From contig NW_020954625.1 in assembly GCF_900497805.2 (NCBI RefSeq), forward strand, positions 22,308,785 through 22,372,784: DNA of 64,000 bases. The letters are read 5' to 3'. Position 1 is the stretch's first letter; each line of letters begins with the position of its first letter. This DNA comes from Vombatus ursinus. Its lineage: Eukaryota > Chordata > Mammalia > Diprotodontia > Vombatidae. A program made the translations under genes and the position numbers. Shown here in pieces: positions 32,194 to 42,650 of the stretch. The notes beneath the pieces were generated by a model. The model ran no database searches, had not been told where the DNA came from, and saw only the letters and a program-made list of their open reading frames with translations.

Positions 32194-33580
32194 TAGTTGT
32201 GACCACTCAGTTGCCTCTTCTAGAGCCTGACATATTCCTTCAAATGGACCAAAAAACCAAGAGAGTTTCATCAATAAGATCTAAATAGGATTAGATAGGT
32301 CTGATGACAATAAAGTGCTTGGGAATACAGCTTTGTAATAGAAAGATGAGCTTCTTTGCAACAAATACATTCAAAATTGTTTACAAGAAAAACCTTGCCA
32401 GTCTCTGTTTGCTTAAATCCCAAGCCCTTGTCTAAAAACGGAAGACTTGGGAAAAGAAGACATCAGTATAAAGAAGGGATTGTTTTTCCACTGTTTATAT
32501 TTTACAATAGTCTTAATAAAAATGATCATGCTGGTGTGGCTATTGGAGGAAATGGCAGCCTTCCACTGGGCCGTGCTGGAAATTGGAAGGCCTTGGTTTT
32601 CAGTGTACTGAAACTTGCAAACTTCCATTACTCAGTGAAATCTGATGATCAGATGAAAGCAATGAACATACACCTACATATACAAACACGAATGAACATA
32701 GACACTCACAAGTACCCTCATGCACATATGCCTACAGAGTCAGTGAAAACAATAGCATGCCAACAAATCCCAAATGCTATGCATGTATGTTTAATCAAAT
32801 CTTTCTCTCAGAGACAGTAAGAAAAATGCTTCATCTTGTCTTCTCAAAAAAAAGTGGCTTTCAAATTTTCCAACCCCTTGAAAATTTTGCTGAAAAATAT
32901 TTGGCTCCAACTTGCTTCTCTATGCCAATGTAAGTTATGACATATTTTGTAAACTGCTGAGTTTGGAAGACAGAACAGCACAGCCCTTATCAGACAAAAA
33001 CCAGACACAAACTGTTCTCCTGTTTTTCATGGACTTCAGTGGGGAGTTGTTGAAATTTACTTTTAAATATCCTGCCATACCAAAAAAAAAAATCATCATC
33101 CTCATTTTCTCGTTTTCATAGGGCGATTTCTACCTTAACAACCTGAAAACACATAATTGCTGTGGGGACCAAAAATATGTAATTGTGCAGATAAGTATAA
33201 TCACCTTGCCTTTATGGGACCCTGGCATCTGGGGCTAATCTTCAATAATCTTCATGTGCAAAATTGATGTCTGATAGCGTATCTCTCAAAAGCCAAACTC
33301 CATACAGAGAGGGATTTTCAGTTGAAATTGGAGTAATCTGCATGTCAATACCTTGTGGGTTTTATAGGGAAGGTTTTCAAAGCCACCAGGCTTTCCAGTC
33401 ATTAATACTATGGAATAAACTCTCTAGACGCCTGTTCCCTATGGATGCCATCAATAGCGCCTGCTGGAGGAGGCAGCACAAATCACTGGGCTCTTCAGCA
33501 TATTCCAATCTTGTTCCCTTCAATACATCAAGAATTGGATTTCCTCGGTACTGGCGCCCCCCTCCTGATGCCAGTCAATT
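32194..33580. other. Repeat-poor stretch, about 1.4 kb
   Basis: No interspersed repeat recognised over nearly 1.4 kb, unusual for this window. Open frames at 32356-32820 and 33264-33860 cross or leave it but show no domain or codon signal I trust. Confidence 0.5.
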
Positions 33581-33645
33581 CAGCAAGCATTTAGTAGGTA
33601 CCTTCTGTGCGCCAAGCGGTGCAAAAGGGGGCCTAGCAGTGCAGC
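33580..33645 (-). mobile_element. L2 fragment, antisense
   Basis: 'cagcaagcatttagtaggta' and 'ccttctgtgcgccaagcgg' are an antisense L2 end lying inside the 198-codon open frame. Confidence 0.6.
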
Positions 33646-34109
33646 CCTATGTCCAGGAAAATGTTGGTTCAATTTCCACCCCCAACAAATGCCAGACACC
33701 TTACCAAATCTCTCAGTGTCCCAGAACACTCTCTGAGACTCAATCAATTGCAAAATGGGAGAAAATGTGCACAGGTGGAGGGAGGTTACTTAATGAGAAC
33801 TTCCATAAACCAATGAAATCATGTTTGGCCAAATCTCCATATTACGTACTAAATACATAGACATATGTATGTACAGAACTACAGTACACTCTTACACACA
33901 CACACACACACACAGAGACACACACACTACACAACACAACACAACACAAAGATCAAGTGGAAGGGGAAAACAAAAGAACAAAATAGTCCCGACTCTTAAA
34001 GATCTTCCAGTTTGCTCAGACCAGGGAGGGGCCTAGACTTGGATTTCCCTGCTAGAGGGAGCTCTCAGTGAAGGAGTTCTTTCCCCCGTGAGTCAGCACC
34101 TTTCCTGCA
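33646..34109. repeat. (CA)n tract and unassigned flank
   Basis: 33890-33950 is CA-rich with CACAA variants. The rest is unassigned. Confidence 0.7.
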
Positions 34110-34255
34110 GTTTATCATCTTAGGGAGTTTCCTAGACAAAGCACTGAGACGTTAGGTGATTCACCCAAGGTCACACATCCAGAATGTGCTGCGGGAGAAC
34201 TTGAACCCACACCTTCTTGTCTCTGATGCCAGTTCTCCATTCACCACGCTGCCCC
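34110..34255 (-). mobile_element. MIR, antisense
   Basis: 'gattcacccaaggtcacac', 'gagaacttgaacccacacc' and 'tccattcaccacgctgcc'. Confidence 0.7.
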
Positions 34256-34639
34256 TCCTGCCTTCTATTGAAGGAATTCCTCAGCCTCCGAATTCCCAAT
34301 AAAAATAGTTGTTTAAAAACAAACTATCCTTTGTTTTTACATTCATTTCTGAACCTATTCTTCCAGATTCAAAAAGCCATCCATTGAAATACAGAAACAA
34401 AAAGAATGAGGCAAAAAAGCAGTTCAGGAAAATTAAGAAACACCTTATCTGAGTCTAACATTGTATTCAGTGTTCCACTCCCATAACCCCTCACCTCTGT
34501 AAAGAAGAGAGGAAGGTGTATTTTCTCATTTCTTCCAGGGACAAGATTGGTCATTATAATTAGGTGCGGGTGCATATGTGTGTGTGTGTGCGTGTGTGTG
34601 TGTGTGTGCATGTGTGTGTGTGTATTTAGTTTATCCTCA
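34256..34639. repeat. Unassigned stretch ending in (TG)n
   Basis: 34576-34622 is a TG microsatellite with a few CG and CA breaks. The part to its left is unassigned. Confidence 0.7.
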
Positions 34640-34710
34640 TTCTTGGCAAGGGGGTTTGGCCTACATGACCTCTAAGGCCTTTTCTGAAGCTTATGATTCT
34701 ATCTATGCCT
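34640..34710 (+). mobile_element. MIR3 tail
   Basis: 'ctacatgacctctaaggcc' and 'agcttatgattctatc'. Confidence 0.65.
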
Positions 34711-36040
34711 GAAGGTCCTGAAATGTTGGGGGACACACCCTTGGAACATTATGGAGAACCTCGTGAGGGGAAATTGAAATGAAAGATCAATCAAAAGAAG
34801 AGCTATCAAGAACTAACTCGGGGTGTGAAGTCGAGCGTCCAGAAGCCTGGTGCTGGGCAGGGAGCCCTGGGACAGAAGCTCCTCTGGGCGCTGCTCCCTA
34901 GGCCTTCCTGGAGCCCACTGGGAGGGAGGGGGGACTTCAGCAGGAAGAAGAGACAGAAATGGAGAGGGGAGTGAGCACAGAAAACCTGGCTGAGACTGGA
35001 CAAGGGGGGTCCTTAAAGTAAAGAAGGGCAGAAGACTGGTGGAGGGTGGAAAGAGAGAAAAAAAGAGGAAGGAGGGAGGGGGAGGAGAAAGAGAGGAAAA
35101 AGATGGAGGGAAAGGGAGAAAGGAAAGGAAGGGGAGCAGACTGAGAGAGACTGAGGGTGGGAAAGGGAGACGGAAGGGGGAAGGGAAGAAAAGAAGTGAG
35201 GGAGGGAGCAAGGGGGAGTAAGGAGGGATGGAACAGAAGAGAGAGTGGGAGAGAGAGGAATAAGAAAGAAGAGAGGAGAGAAGAAAGGGAGAATATTTTT
35301 CAAAGGATGACTAATTTATAAGTCTGAAGGCTTTAGCACTTAGCTTTGAAAACTTCATTTTTTTTAAAGTGGAATGACCTCACTTATGCCTCTTTTCTTC
35401 TTAAAATGCCCAAATCATATGTTTTCAATCTGGTTAATATGAACTGTATTAGGAGACTCTCTCCTTCACTCAAGCCTGAGGACTTTGGAATTCCTTGCTA
35501 CATTTCCAAGAGTCACTTGAAAGAATGAGACCTGCTGAGATTACATTAGAACAAGCAAAAGATGCCATTTTGAAGCTGTGCCCTGAGGAAACCTTGACCA
35601 GAGGCCCAGTATCAGGAAATGGAGCTGACCACCATGCTAGCAAGATACCTCTTAACATCTCCCATCTGAGGTCCTGTCATTGCTAGCCTATCTCCTCTAT
35701 AGTTCTTATCCGATTTCATAAGTGTGGGCAAACCCCACGATTCCATCCTCGATTCTCTAGCTCTCCTTCCCCCAAATTCTCTCAGTCTGGCATCCCATCC
35801 ACTCTCGAGGGTTCAGCTAATATCTACACTGAAAACTGTCCAATGGGCATTTGCAGCCTGCCCTCACACCTAAGCCTCCAGGGCTCCATTTCCAGTGGCC
35901 ACCTCAATGGCCCACCATCTCCAGCTAGACAGAGTCTGCTTTGGCGTCAGCAACATTCCAAATGCAAGTCCGACTTCTGACACACATTGGTGTGTGACCT
36001 GGCCAAGTATGTCACCTCTCAGTGTCCCAGGTACCTCTTT
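34711..36040. repeat. Purine tract in unassigned DNA
   Basis: 35037-35293 is almost all A/G (GGGA, GGAA and GAGA words). 34711-35036 and 35294-36040 hold no recognised repeat or exon. Confidence 0.7.
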
Positions 36041-36055
36041 AAAAGATCCTAAGTC

Positions 36056-36636
36056 GAGGGACAGGATTGAAGGAGACTGAATGACTAAACATATATAATA
36101 CATCAAATTGCTTGGCCTCTCAATGAGGGCAGGTGGGAAGGGAGGAAGGGAGAGAATTTGGAACTCAAAGTTTTAAAAACAAATATTAAAAATTGTTTTT
36201 ACATGCAACTTGGAAATAAGATACACAGGCAATGGGGTGTAGAAATCTTTCCTGTCCTACAGGAAATTAGAAGGGAAAGGGGATAAGAGAAGGGGGGGTG
36301 ATAAAAGAGAGGGCAGATTGGGGGAAGGGGTATTCAGAATGCACCCCATTTTGGAGTGGGGGGGAGAGGAGAGATAGGGAGAAAATTTGGAACTCAAAAT
36401 CTTGTTGAAGTGAATGTTGAAAACTAAAAATAAATTAATTAACTAATAAAAAAGAGGTGTAAGCATAGATAGAAATAGAATGATAGGAAGTTATGATCAG
36501 ATATAGGAATATTTGAGTTCTTGAACATGGAAGGGTAATATTTGTGAGTGATAAGATAAAGGGTATATCTATCCCTGTGTATAGGTGAAGTGGAATGGAG
36601 GATTTGATTATGAGAGTTTAGTGGGGGAAAAAAATA
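36056..36636 (+). mobile_element. L1 3' end with possible 3' transduction
   Basis: 36090-36455 is L1-type 3'UTR: 'ctctcaatgagggcaggtgg', 'ggaactcaaagttttaaaa', then 'ggcaatggggtgtagaaatc', and a second 'ggaactcaaaatcttg' with 'gttgaaaactaaaaataaat'. 36456-36624 is unlike the other L1 ends and is followed by a new poly-A (36628-36640). A 15-bp direct repeat aaaagatcctaagtc brackets the whole (36041-36055, 36637-36651). Confidence 0.65.
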
Positions 36637-36864
36637 AAAGATCCTAAGTCATGGAACAGGTGCTGAGGTGCATGAGTAGAGGAAGAACCATACCTGGAGT
36701 TCTCTAAATCAATGGAATCATGGGACTTGAAACAAGCAAAAATAACCTAATTTATCTTTTTCCTCCAAAACAGTTCCCATTTTGGTGCTTTCCCAGACCA
36801 GGCAGGAGGGGAGGGTCCTAAGGGCTCTTCTCCTTTGGACAGTCTGTATTTCTAAAGATCAAAT

Positions 36865-36945
36865 TAGTGAGATCAAATGAAATTCTCTGTGGGAAGCACT
36901 TGGCCATCCTTAAAGAGCTATATAAATGTTAGCTATTACAGTTAG
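36865..36945 (+). mobile_element. MIR tail
   Basis: 'tgagatcaaatgaaattctc' and 'gctatataaatgttagctat'. Confidence 0.65.
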
Positions 36946-37354
36946 TTTTTAATACTAGGATTTGAATTTGAGTTGACTTAGCTAGTTGCTTGGACCTTCA
37001 AAGCTAGGGTCTTTCTCAAAATCCAGCTACTGAAAGGGAGAGCTCCTGGAGGCTTCTGCAAAGAAGGGTCACAAAACAAAGTCCAAACTAGTCCAAAGAA
37101 ATGCATTATGGGGATCATAGAGTCCTTGCAGACTTGGGGGGCACTTCTTTGTATCACTAATGGTGAATATAGATGATTTATTTTGAGAATCCCACTGAAT
37201 TGCTGTCCTATGAAAGTTCACTGCTTAAAAGGTTCATACACCAAATGTGAGTTTCTTCTCCTTTTTAACCTCATTTTCACCAGGAGAATATATCCTAAAT
37301 CACCCCTCACCAAACACTAATCGAGGCCAAAGCAATTCTGTTACTGAAAAATAA
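36946..37354. other. Unassigned stretch
   Basis: No repeat or exon recognised. Confidence 0.35.
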
Positions 37355-37900
37355 TAACCAATAACATATCTATAACACTCTAAGGTTTGCAAAACACTTT
37401 ACAAAAAAAACCATCTGATTTACACATCAACCCAGTACGGTAGGTTCTATCACTATTTTGTCTTTGGTGCTGTTCAGTCATTTCAGTCATGTCTTCATGA
37501 CTTCAGTCAACTCTTCATGACCCCATTTGGGTTTTTTTTTGGCAAAGATAACTGGAGTGGTTTGCCATTTCCTTTTCCAGCTCATTTTACAGATGAAGAA
37601 CTAAGGCAAACAGGATTAAGTGACTTGCCCAGGGTCACACAGCTAGTGACTCAGGACAGATTTGAACTCAGAAAGACTCATCGTCCTGATTTCAGGTCTG
37701 GCACCATATTTGCTGTGCCACTTGGCTGCCCATCCCTATTTTGCTATCTCTTATTTATTTACTAGCCCTAGGTTAAGTAGAAAATAAAAATGGAAAGTTA
37801 AGTGTTTTGCCCAGAGTTGTTTAGCCAATAAGAGTTTGAGCCTGGAATTGAAGCCAGGTCTTCCTGACTCATGTCTAGCACTCCTATTCACCATCCCAGT
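37355..37900 (-). mobile_element. MIR split by a SINE
   Basis: 37355-37460 ('ctaaggtttgcaaaacact', 'acggtaggttctatcac') and 37732-37900 ('gttttgcccagagttgttt', 'caggtcttcctgactcatg') are the two halves of one antisense MIR. Confidence 0.8.
37461..37731 (-). mobile_element. MAR1-type SINE inside MIR
   Basis: Antisense full length: 'atgaccccatttgggttttt', 'gataactggagtggtttgcc', 'cagggtcacacagctagtg', 'gccacttggctgccc'. Flanks atcactattttg (37449-37460) and atccctattttg (37732-37743) differ at one base. Confidence 0.9.
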
Positions 37901-38019
37901 TTATCAGAGGATATCCTCACTGAAGATTAAAGTGGGCTCAACAGTATTTGAGGTGTTGGCCATCCCAGAAATTCTATGGTCATTGATCTTTTATTTGATT
38001 GTACCACCTAAGCTGAGCC

Positions 38020-38150
38020 ATAGGCAATACGGACATTCTGGTATTTATTTTACAAAGAGGGAAAGGAGGCTCCTGGGGGTTCAATGACTGGTCCAAGGTA
38101 GCCCAGGTATTGTGACTGGTCAGTCTCCTATATTCTTCCCACTACGTATT
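38020..38150 (-). mobile_element. MIR fragment
   Basis: 'ttattttacaaagagggaaa' and 'caatgactggtccaaggtag'. The flanks up to 38394 end in a TGATTGATTGAC run (38300-38320) like an L2 tail. Confidence 0.5.
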
Positions 38151-38394
38151 GCCTCTGAAATAAACCCTCATGTGGATGTTAGGGGCTACCTCCCTTGTCG
38201 TTGATAATGTTGCTAGTATAGCTGTTTGTTTATTAAATAGACATCATCAGTTATGGTCAATAGACTGGAGATTTTAGATGGTTAATAGATGATTGTTGAT
38301 TGACTGATTGATTGACACTCTCCCCCTCCCTGAATATCCAAAGATTCCTGGCTTAAGGAGATCAAAATCTTTCTATCCTTTGTCCCAGTCAGAC

Positions 38395-39175
38395 AACACC
38401 AGGACATTGTGTTCAGGTCTAGGTGTCACAGTTTAGGAACGCCTTTGACAAGCTAAAGAGTGTCCAAAGGTGGCAACCAGGGTGCTGAAGGACCTGGAGT
38501 CCACGTCACAGGCAGATCAGCTTTGGAATGTCTTAACTTATATAATACACATAAAACTCATGGAACATAATAGTTGCCTTCAAGTATTTAAAGGTTGTCA
38601 CTAGGAACAGGGATCAGACTCTTTCTGTTTGGCTTCAGAGGGCAAAACCAGGAACAATGAGTAGAAGGTACAGAGTCATTTATTGGTTTGATATAAGGAA
38701 AAAAGTCTAAAATGGAATGGGATCCTTCAGTGGATAGTGCATTTCCCCTCTGTGAAGCATTGTAAGCAAAGGCTGCAGGGACACATAGAAGGTATGTTAT
38801 AGTGAGGATTCTTTGTGGGGCACAAGTTAGAATAGAACAGGGCTTCTTAAACTTTTTCTGCTTGCAACCCTTTTTTGCACTTTGGCAGCGTTCATTTGCA
38901 TTGCCAAGCACAGTGCAAAGGGTGTACGCTTTGTGTTCAGAACCAAGGCTGCAGAGAAGCTGTGCGATGCAACATAAGCACGTGCTGTCAGAAATACCTT
39001 GGATTCATTATGTGTTTGATTTTTAATTAATTTTTGATCATTGAGCATTCAGAAACCTTTTACTGTTGCCAAAAGACCCTGTATGGGGTTGTGACCCACA
39101 GTTTAAGAAGCACTAGACTAGATGTCCACTGAGGTCTCTTCCAATTTTTACATCCTATCAAGTGGTTTCAAGGAA
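38395..39175 (+). mobile_element. CR1/L3 LINE 3' part, split by a hAT element
   Basis: 'gtgtcacagtttaggaacgc', 'ttgacaagctaaagagtgtc', 'ggtggcaaccagggtgctga', 'tgccttcaagtatttaaagg', 'gcttcagagggcaaaacc'; after the insertion the 3' end resumes with 'actagatgtccactgaggtc'. Confidence 0.85.
38838..39115. mobile_element. Non-autonomous hAT transposon inside L3
   Basis: Inverted ends 'cttcttaaact' (38843-38853) and 'agtttaagaag' (39100-39110) are exact reverse complements. 8-bp flanks gaatagaa (38830-38837) and gactagat (39116-39123) agree at 6 of 8. About 278 bp, no transposase. Confidence 0.8.
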
Positions 39176-39403
39176 GATGAGAGTTCCTCTCCCCCAACTA
39201 TTTACTCCATAATCTTTTAAATCTATAGAAATAAAATAATCAGTCCCTCTTCATCCTGAGTAACCGGTGAAAATCATTCTGCATGCATGTTTCTTCCTTC
39301 CAGAACACTCAGGGATTTCTAATTTGTTCCGAATCCAAATTCAGGAAGAAAGAGCCTCTGAATTATTTGTATTATTATACAGCTTCTGCCAACTGAAGTA
39401 TTT
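39176..39403. other. Unassigned stretch
   Basis: Lies between the L3 end and the purine tract; nothing recognised. Confidence 0.35.
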
Positions 39404-39705
39404 GTGAAGGAAAAAAAAAGGAAGCAAGGGAGAAAGGGAGGAAGAGTGGTAGGGAGAGAAGGGGAAAGGAAGAGAGAGAAAAAAGAGAATTAGAGGGAGG
39501 AAGGAAAGAAAGGAAGGGAAGAAAAATAAAAAAAGAAAGAGAAAAGAGAGAGAGAAAAGAAAAAGAAAGAAGGAAAGGGAAGGGAAAGAAGGAAGGGAGG
39601 AAGAGAGGAAGAAAGGAAGAAGAAAGAAGGAGAGAGAAAAAGAAAGAAAGAAAAAGAAAAGAGAGGGAGGGAGGGAGAAAGAAAGGAAAGAAGGAATGAT
39701 AAAGT
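39404..39705. repeat. 300-bp homopurine tract
   Basis: Almost all A/G (GGAA, GAAA, GAGA words) with only a few pyrimidines. The longest such tract in the window. Confidence 0.95.
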
Positions 39706-39774
39706 AGAGGTCTGGATCTAAGGTTTCCAGGTTAGAACCATTTTTTTAACATAAATGTACTACATCAACTGCCT

Positions 39775-39975
39775 TGACATGTGTCTTCAACTTCTCCCTA
39801 ATAAGAGCTGTCCCCAAGTGGAATGGGCTACCACTAGAAATTGTAGGTTTCTACACCATCACTGGAGGATTTTGAGGAAAGCTTGGATGGTCACTGGTCA
39901 GATACTTTGTCAAGGGGTTTCCCGTTCAGGTATGAACTGGATGACCTTTAAGCTTTCTCCAAATCTGAGAATATG
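39775..39975 (+). mobile_element. CR1/L3 LINE 3' end
   Basis: 'ctaataagagctgtccccaa', 'gtggaatgggctaccact', 'catcactggaggattttg' and 'tgaactggatgacctttaag'. The 150-codon open frame from 39755 runs through this repeat. Confidence 0.8.
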
Positions 39976-40289
39976 GAATTGTGTCACCCCCTTTCTCCTT
40001 GGTAAATTGCTTGGCTTGTGGACCAGAGTGAATACTTCATATGACACTATACAGGCAGCCTTGGGTATGTATCCAGGGGACCCCAGCACTGAATTTGGAG
40101 GCATAGTCCAAGCATTAGAATCAAGTCAATACTATTCAATCCCTGGGCAGGACACTGACAGGGACTGGACCTCTAATTTCATACTGGTAGGGATCTTCCA
40201 AGCATAGAAACTCACTCCACCAATTCAGGTCAACACTACCTCTTCAACTAGTCTTCAAGAGTTACATAGAATACCAAAAGGTTCATGTA
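39976..40289. other. Unassigned stretch
   Basis: Right part of the 39755-40207 open frame; no protein family recognised. Confidence 0.35.
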
Positions 40290-40530
40290 TTCGCAAGATC
40301 ACGTAGCCACTGTGGATCAGAACTGGAACTGCAAATCAAGTCGCCCTGGCCCTGAGGATGGTTCTCTGTCCATCACTCCACGCAGCCCCCAATACTACCT
40401 ACACAATATTAAATAATCCCATTTCCCTCTCTGGGTCTTGGTTTCTTGGTCTGTTTAAAAGTGAAAGTGCTATCCTTAAAAACCAGGTGTTAATTTCTAA
40501 GGCCCTTCTAACTTTGAATTCTGTGGCCTT
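40290..40530. mobile_element. MIR (antisense) and MIR3 (sense) pieces
   Basis: 40290-40385 has 'aagatcacgtagccactgtg'; 40420-40530 has 'gggtcttggtttcttggtct' and 'taaggcccttctaactttg'. Confidence 0.55.
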
Positions 40531-40784
40531 TAAAGAGGTTTGGTGTCATTAAAAATAATCTCCCTACTCCTTATAATCTGATCTAAATTGTGTTTGAGAA
40601 GATCACTTTGGGGGAAACAATTTCAGGGCAAATGACACAAGGAAAGAGGTGCTAATTTTGCTCAACATTTCACACTTCATGAAGTTATAAGGAAAGAGCT
40701 GAAAGGATCTCAGAATACAGAATGTTAGAACCTAGAACACTAGGGCTAGAAGGTGCCTTGTAACACAGAATGACACAACGTAGG

Positions 40785-41075
40785 ATGGCAGATCTGGAAG
40801 GGACTTTAGAGGTCATCTGTACAACTGTCTCCTTTAACAAATGGTAAAAATGAAGCCCAGGGGCAGCTAGGTGGCACAGTGGATAGAGCACTGGCCCTGA
40901 AGTCAGGAGGACCTGAGTTCAAATCCAGCCTCAGACCAAACACTTGACACTAACTAGCTGTGTGACCCTGGGCAAGTCACTTAACCCCAATTGCCTAAAA
41001 AAAAATGAAGCCCAGGTGAGTTCAGTGATTGCCGAAGGTCACAAAGATGATGAGTTGAAAGCCTTGATTTTCAGT
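40785..41075 (-). mobile_element. MIR3-like copy split by a SINE
   Basis: 40785-40860 ('cagatctggaagggacttta', 'aggtcatctgtacaac') and 41001-41075 ('gaagcccaggtgagttcag', 'gccgaaggtcacaaagatg') are the halves. Confidence 0.8.
40861..41000 (+). mobile_element. WSINE1-type SINE with perfect target duplication
   Basis: 'gggcagctaggtggcacagt', 'agtcaggaggacctgagttc', 'gctgtgtgaccctgggcaag', 'aaccccaattgcc' and poly-A. Identical 15-bp flanks aaaaatgaagcccag at 40846-40860 and 41001-41015. Confidence 0.95.
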
Positions 41076-42009
41076 ACTCATGTAACAAGTGATACAGTAC
41101 CAACTTTACAAAGAAATTATTTTCATCAAGGAAAATTATAATAGAGAATTCTCTAAACTAAGAAACTACGTAAATCTAAAGAAATCATTCTTTAGGGGAT
41201 AAAAATGCCACGGTTTCCCCATTAAATCACAAGGGGCTACTGTCTGGAGGTTATATTCACAGCCAAGTAGCTGACTCTTGGGTAGGATAAACCCAGCACA
41301 GGGTTGGTCACATCTCTGATGTTTTATGACTTTCACTCCCAACTGACATTCAGCTGAAACATCAAAAATTTACTGGAAAGTAACTGTCACCGGGATCTAT
41401 AGCAATCTGAGCTGGGGGATGCCCTTCCAAGGCCCTGCAGAACTTTCCTTCTGAGCTGGGTGATTTGCAAGCTGAAACAATACACATCACAGAGTGCTAG
41501 CGCCTGCTGCTATCACAGACACCTTTGGAAAAAAACTGTCTCTTCTTTTGATGCATAAAAATATGAACACCGCATCTCCTTGACATCATGCATCTTCACT
41601 TAGAAAGATTAAAGAGATGCAAAACTCCAAAGGCATCCCAACTGGATGAGCCTGCCTCTCCAGCCCTCTCCAGCCCCTTCTGATGATAATAAGGGGAAGC
41701 AAAGCCTTTGAATGCTTCAAAGGAAACATGGAGTACAATGCAGCGGAGAATGTTCTCCTCTCCTGGCTAGCTCTGACTTCTTTGAGACTTTCTTAAATTG
41801 TTCAGGAAGAAAAAAAAAATACATCTAATTGGCTCAGAGGTAAATGAAATATACAGCAGCTTACTCAGAGGTTAAATCTAAGACTTTGATCTTGCAAATG
41901 TTACAGGACACCTTGGGATAAAAAAGAAGAAAGCTGGGGAGGAAGCCCACGAGCTTCTCTTTCCCCATCCCCTGTTAAAGTTAAGAGAGAGAATCTTAGT
42001 CATGGCAGT
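41076..42009. other. Repeat-poor stretch, about 0.9 kb
   Basis: No interspersed or tandem repeat seen beyond a short duplicated 'ccagccctctcc' word near 41660-41680. No exon. A candidate conserved non-coding block. Confidence 0.5.
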
Positions 42010-42365
42010 TTCCAAAGTGGAAGGGGCTAGAGACATCATCTTGTCCCAGGTTACTTAACTAGGATTTGTGAATATGTTTCATGGGGTCAGTGAATTGTCT
42101 TTTTAAAACTAAATTGATAACCACATTTCAATATAATTTGTAATCATCGGTATTTTATTTTATGCATTTAAATACATTCTTCTGAGAAGGGCTCCAAAGG
42201 CTTCTCCAGACTGTCAAAGGGGTCCATGACACAGAAAAGGTTAAGAACCCCTAACTAGTCTGACCTCACATTTCACAGATATGGAAATTAAGACCCAAAG
42301 AGGTACAGTAACCTGATAAAGATCACACAGCTGATTAGCGACAGAACCTGGACTAGAAATAAGTT
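42010..42365 (-). mobile_element. MIR3-like copy split by a hAT element
   Basis: 42010-42045 ('aagtggaaggggctagagac') and 42253-42365 ('catttcacagatatggaaat', 'aaagatcacacagctgatta') are the halves. Confidence 0.75.
42046..42252. mobile_element. Non-autonomous hAT transposon inside MIR3
   Basis: 'ggttacttaac' at the left and 'gttaagaacccct' at the right, with 'atttcaatataatttgtaat', 'tttattttatgcatttaaat' and 'aggggtccatgacac' inside. The same family is, to my memory, present in placental mammals. Flanks atcttgtc (42038-42045) and aactagtc (42253-42260) agree at 6 of 8. Confidence 0.75.
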
Positions 42366-42474
42366 AGCATAATTTCTAAGGTCTCTTAAAATCAAAAGAT
42401 CAAATTAATTGATTAAATTAATTTATTAAAAATCAGTCCTTTGAAGCTACTTTATGCTAAAGAAAAAGTAGCAT

Positions 42475-42650
42475 AATGGAGAGAGAGAGAGAGCACTAGA
42501 TCCAGAATCTCAAATAGCTGAGTCACTGCACCTATCTTAAACTTAATTTTTCTCATCTATAAAATGGGGATAATAATATTGGCACTACCTAACTTATGAG
42601 GTAGTTATGAGGAAAATGCTTGGCGAACCTTACAGTAATACAAATACAAT
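42475..42650 (+). mobile_element. MIR, sense
   Basis: 'ctcatctataaaatggggat', 'aataatattggcactaccta' and 'gaggtagttatgaggaaaat'. A GAGA run sits in its head. Confidence 0.7.

Noticed and set aside
33264-33860. 198-codon open frame, the longest in the window
   Set aside because: No domain or hydrophobic pattern; it includes an antisense L2 piece (33580-33645), and frames of this size occur by chance in 64 kb searched on six frames.
39755-40207. 150-codon open frame
   Set aside because: It runs through a CR1/L3 3' end at 39775-39975 in a frame of no known meaning.
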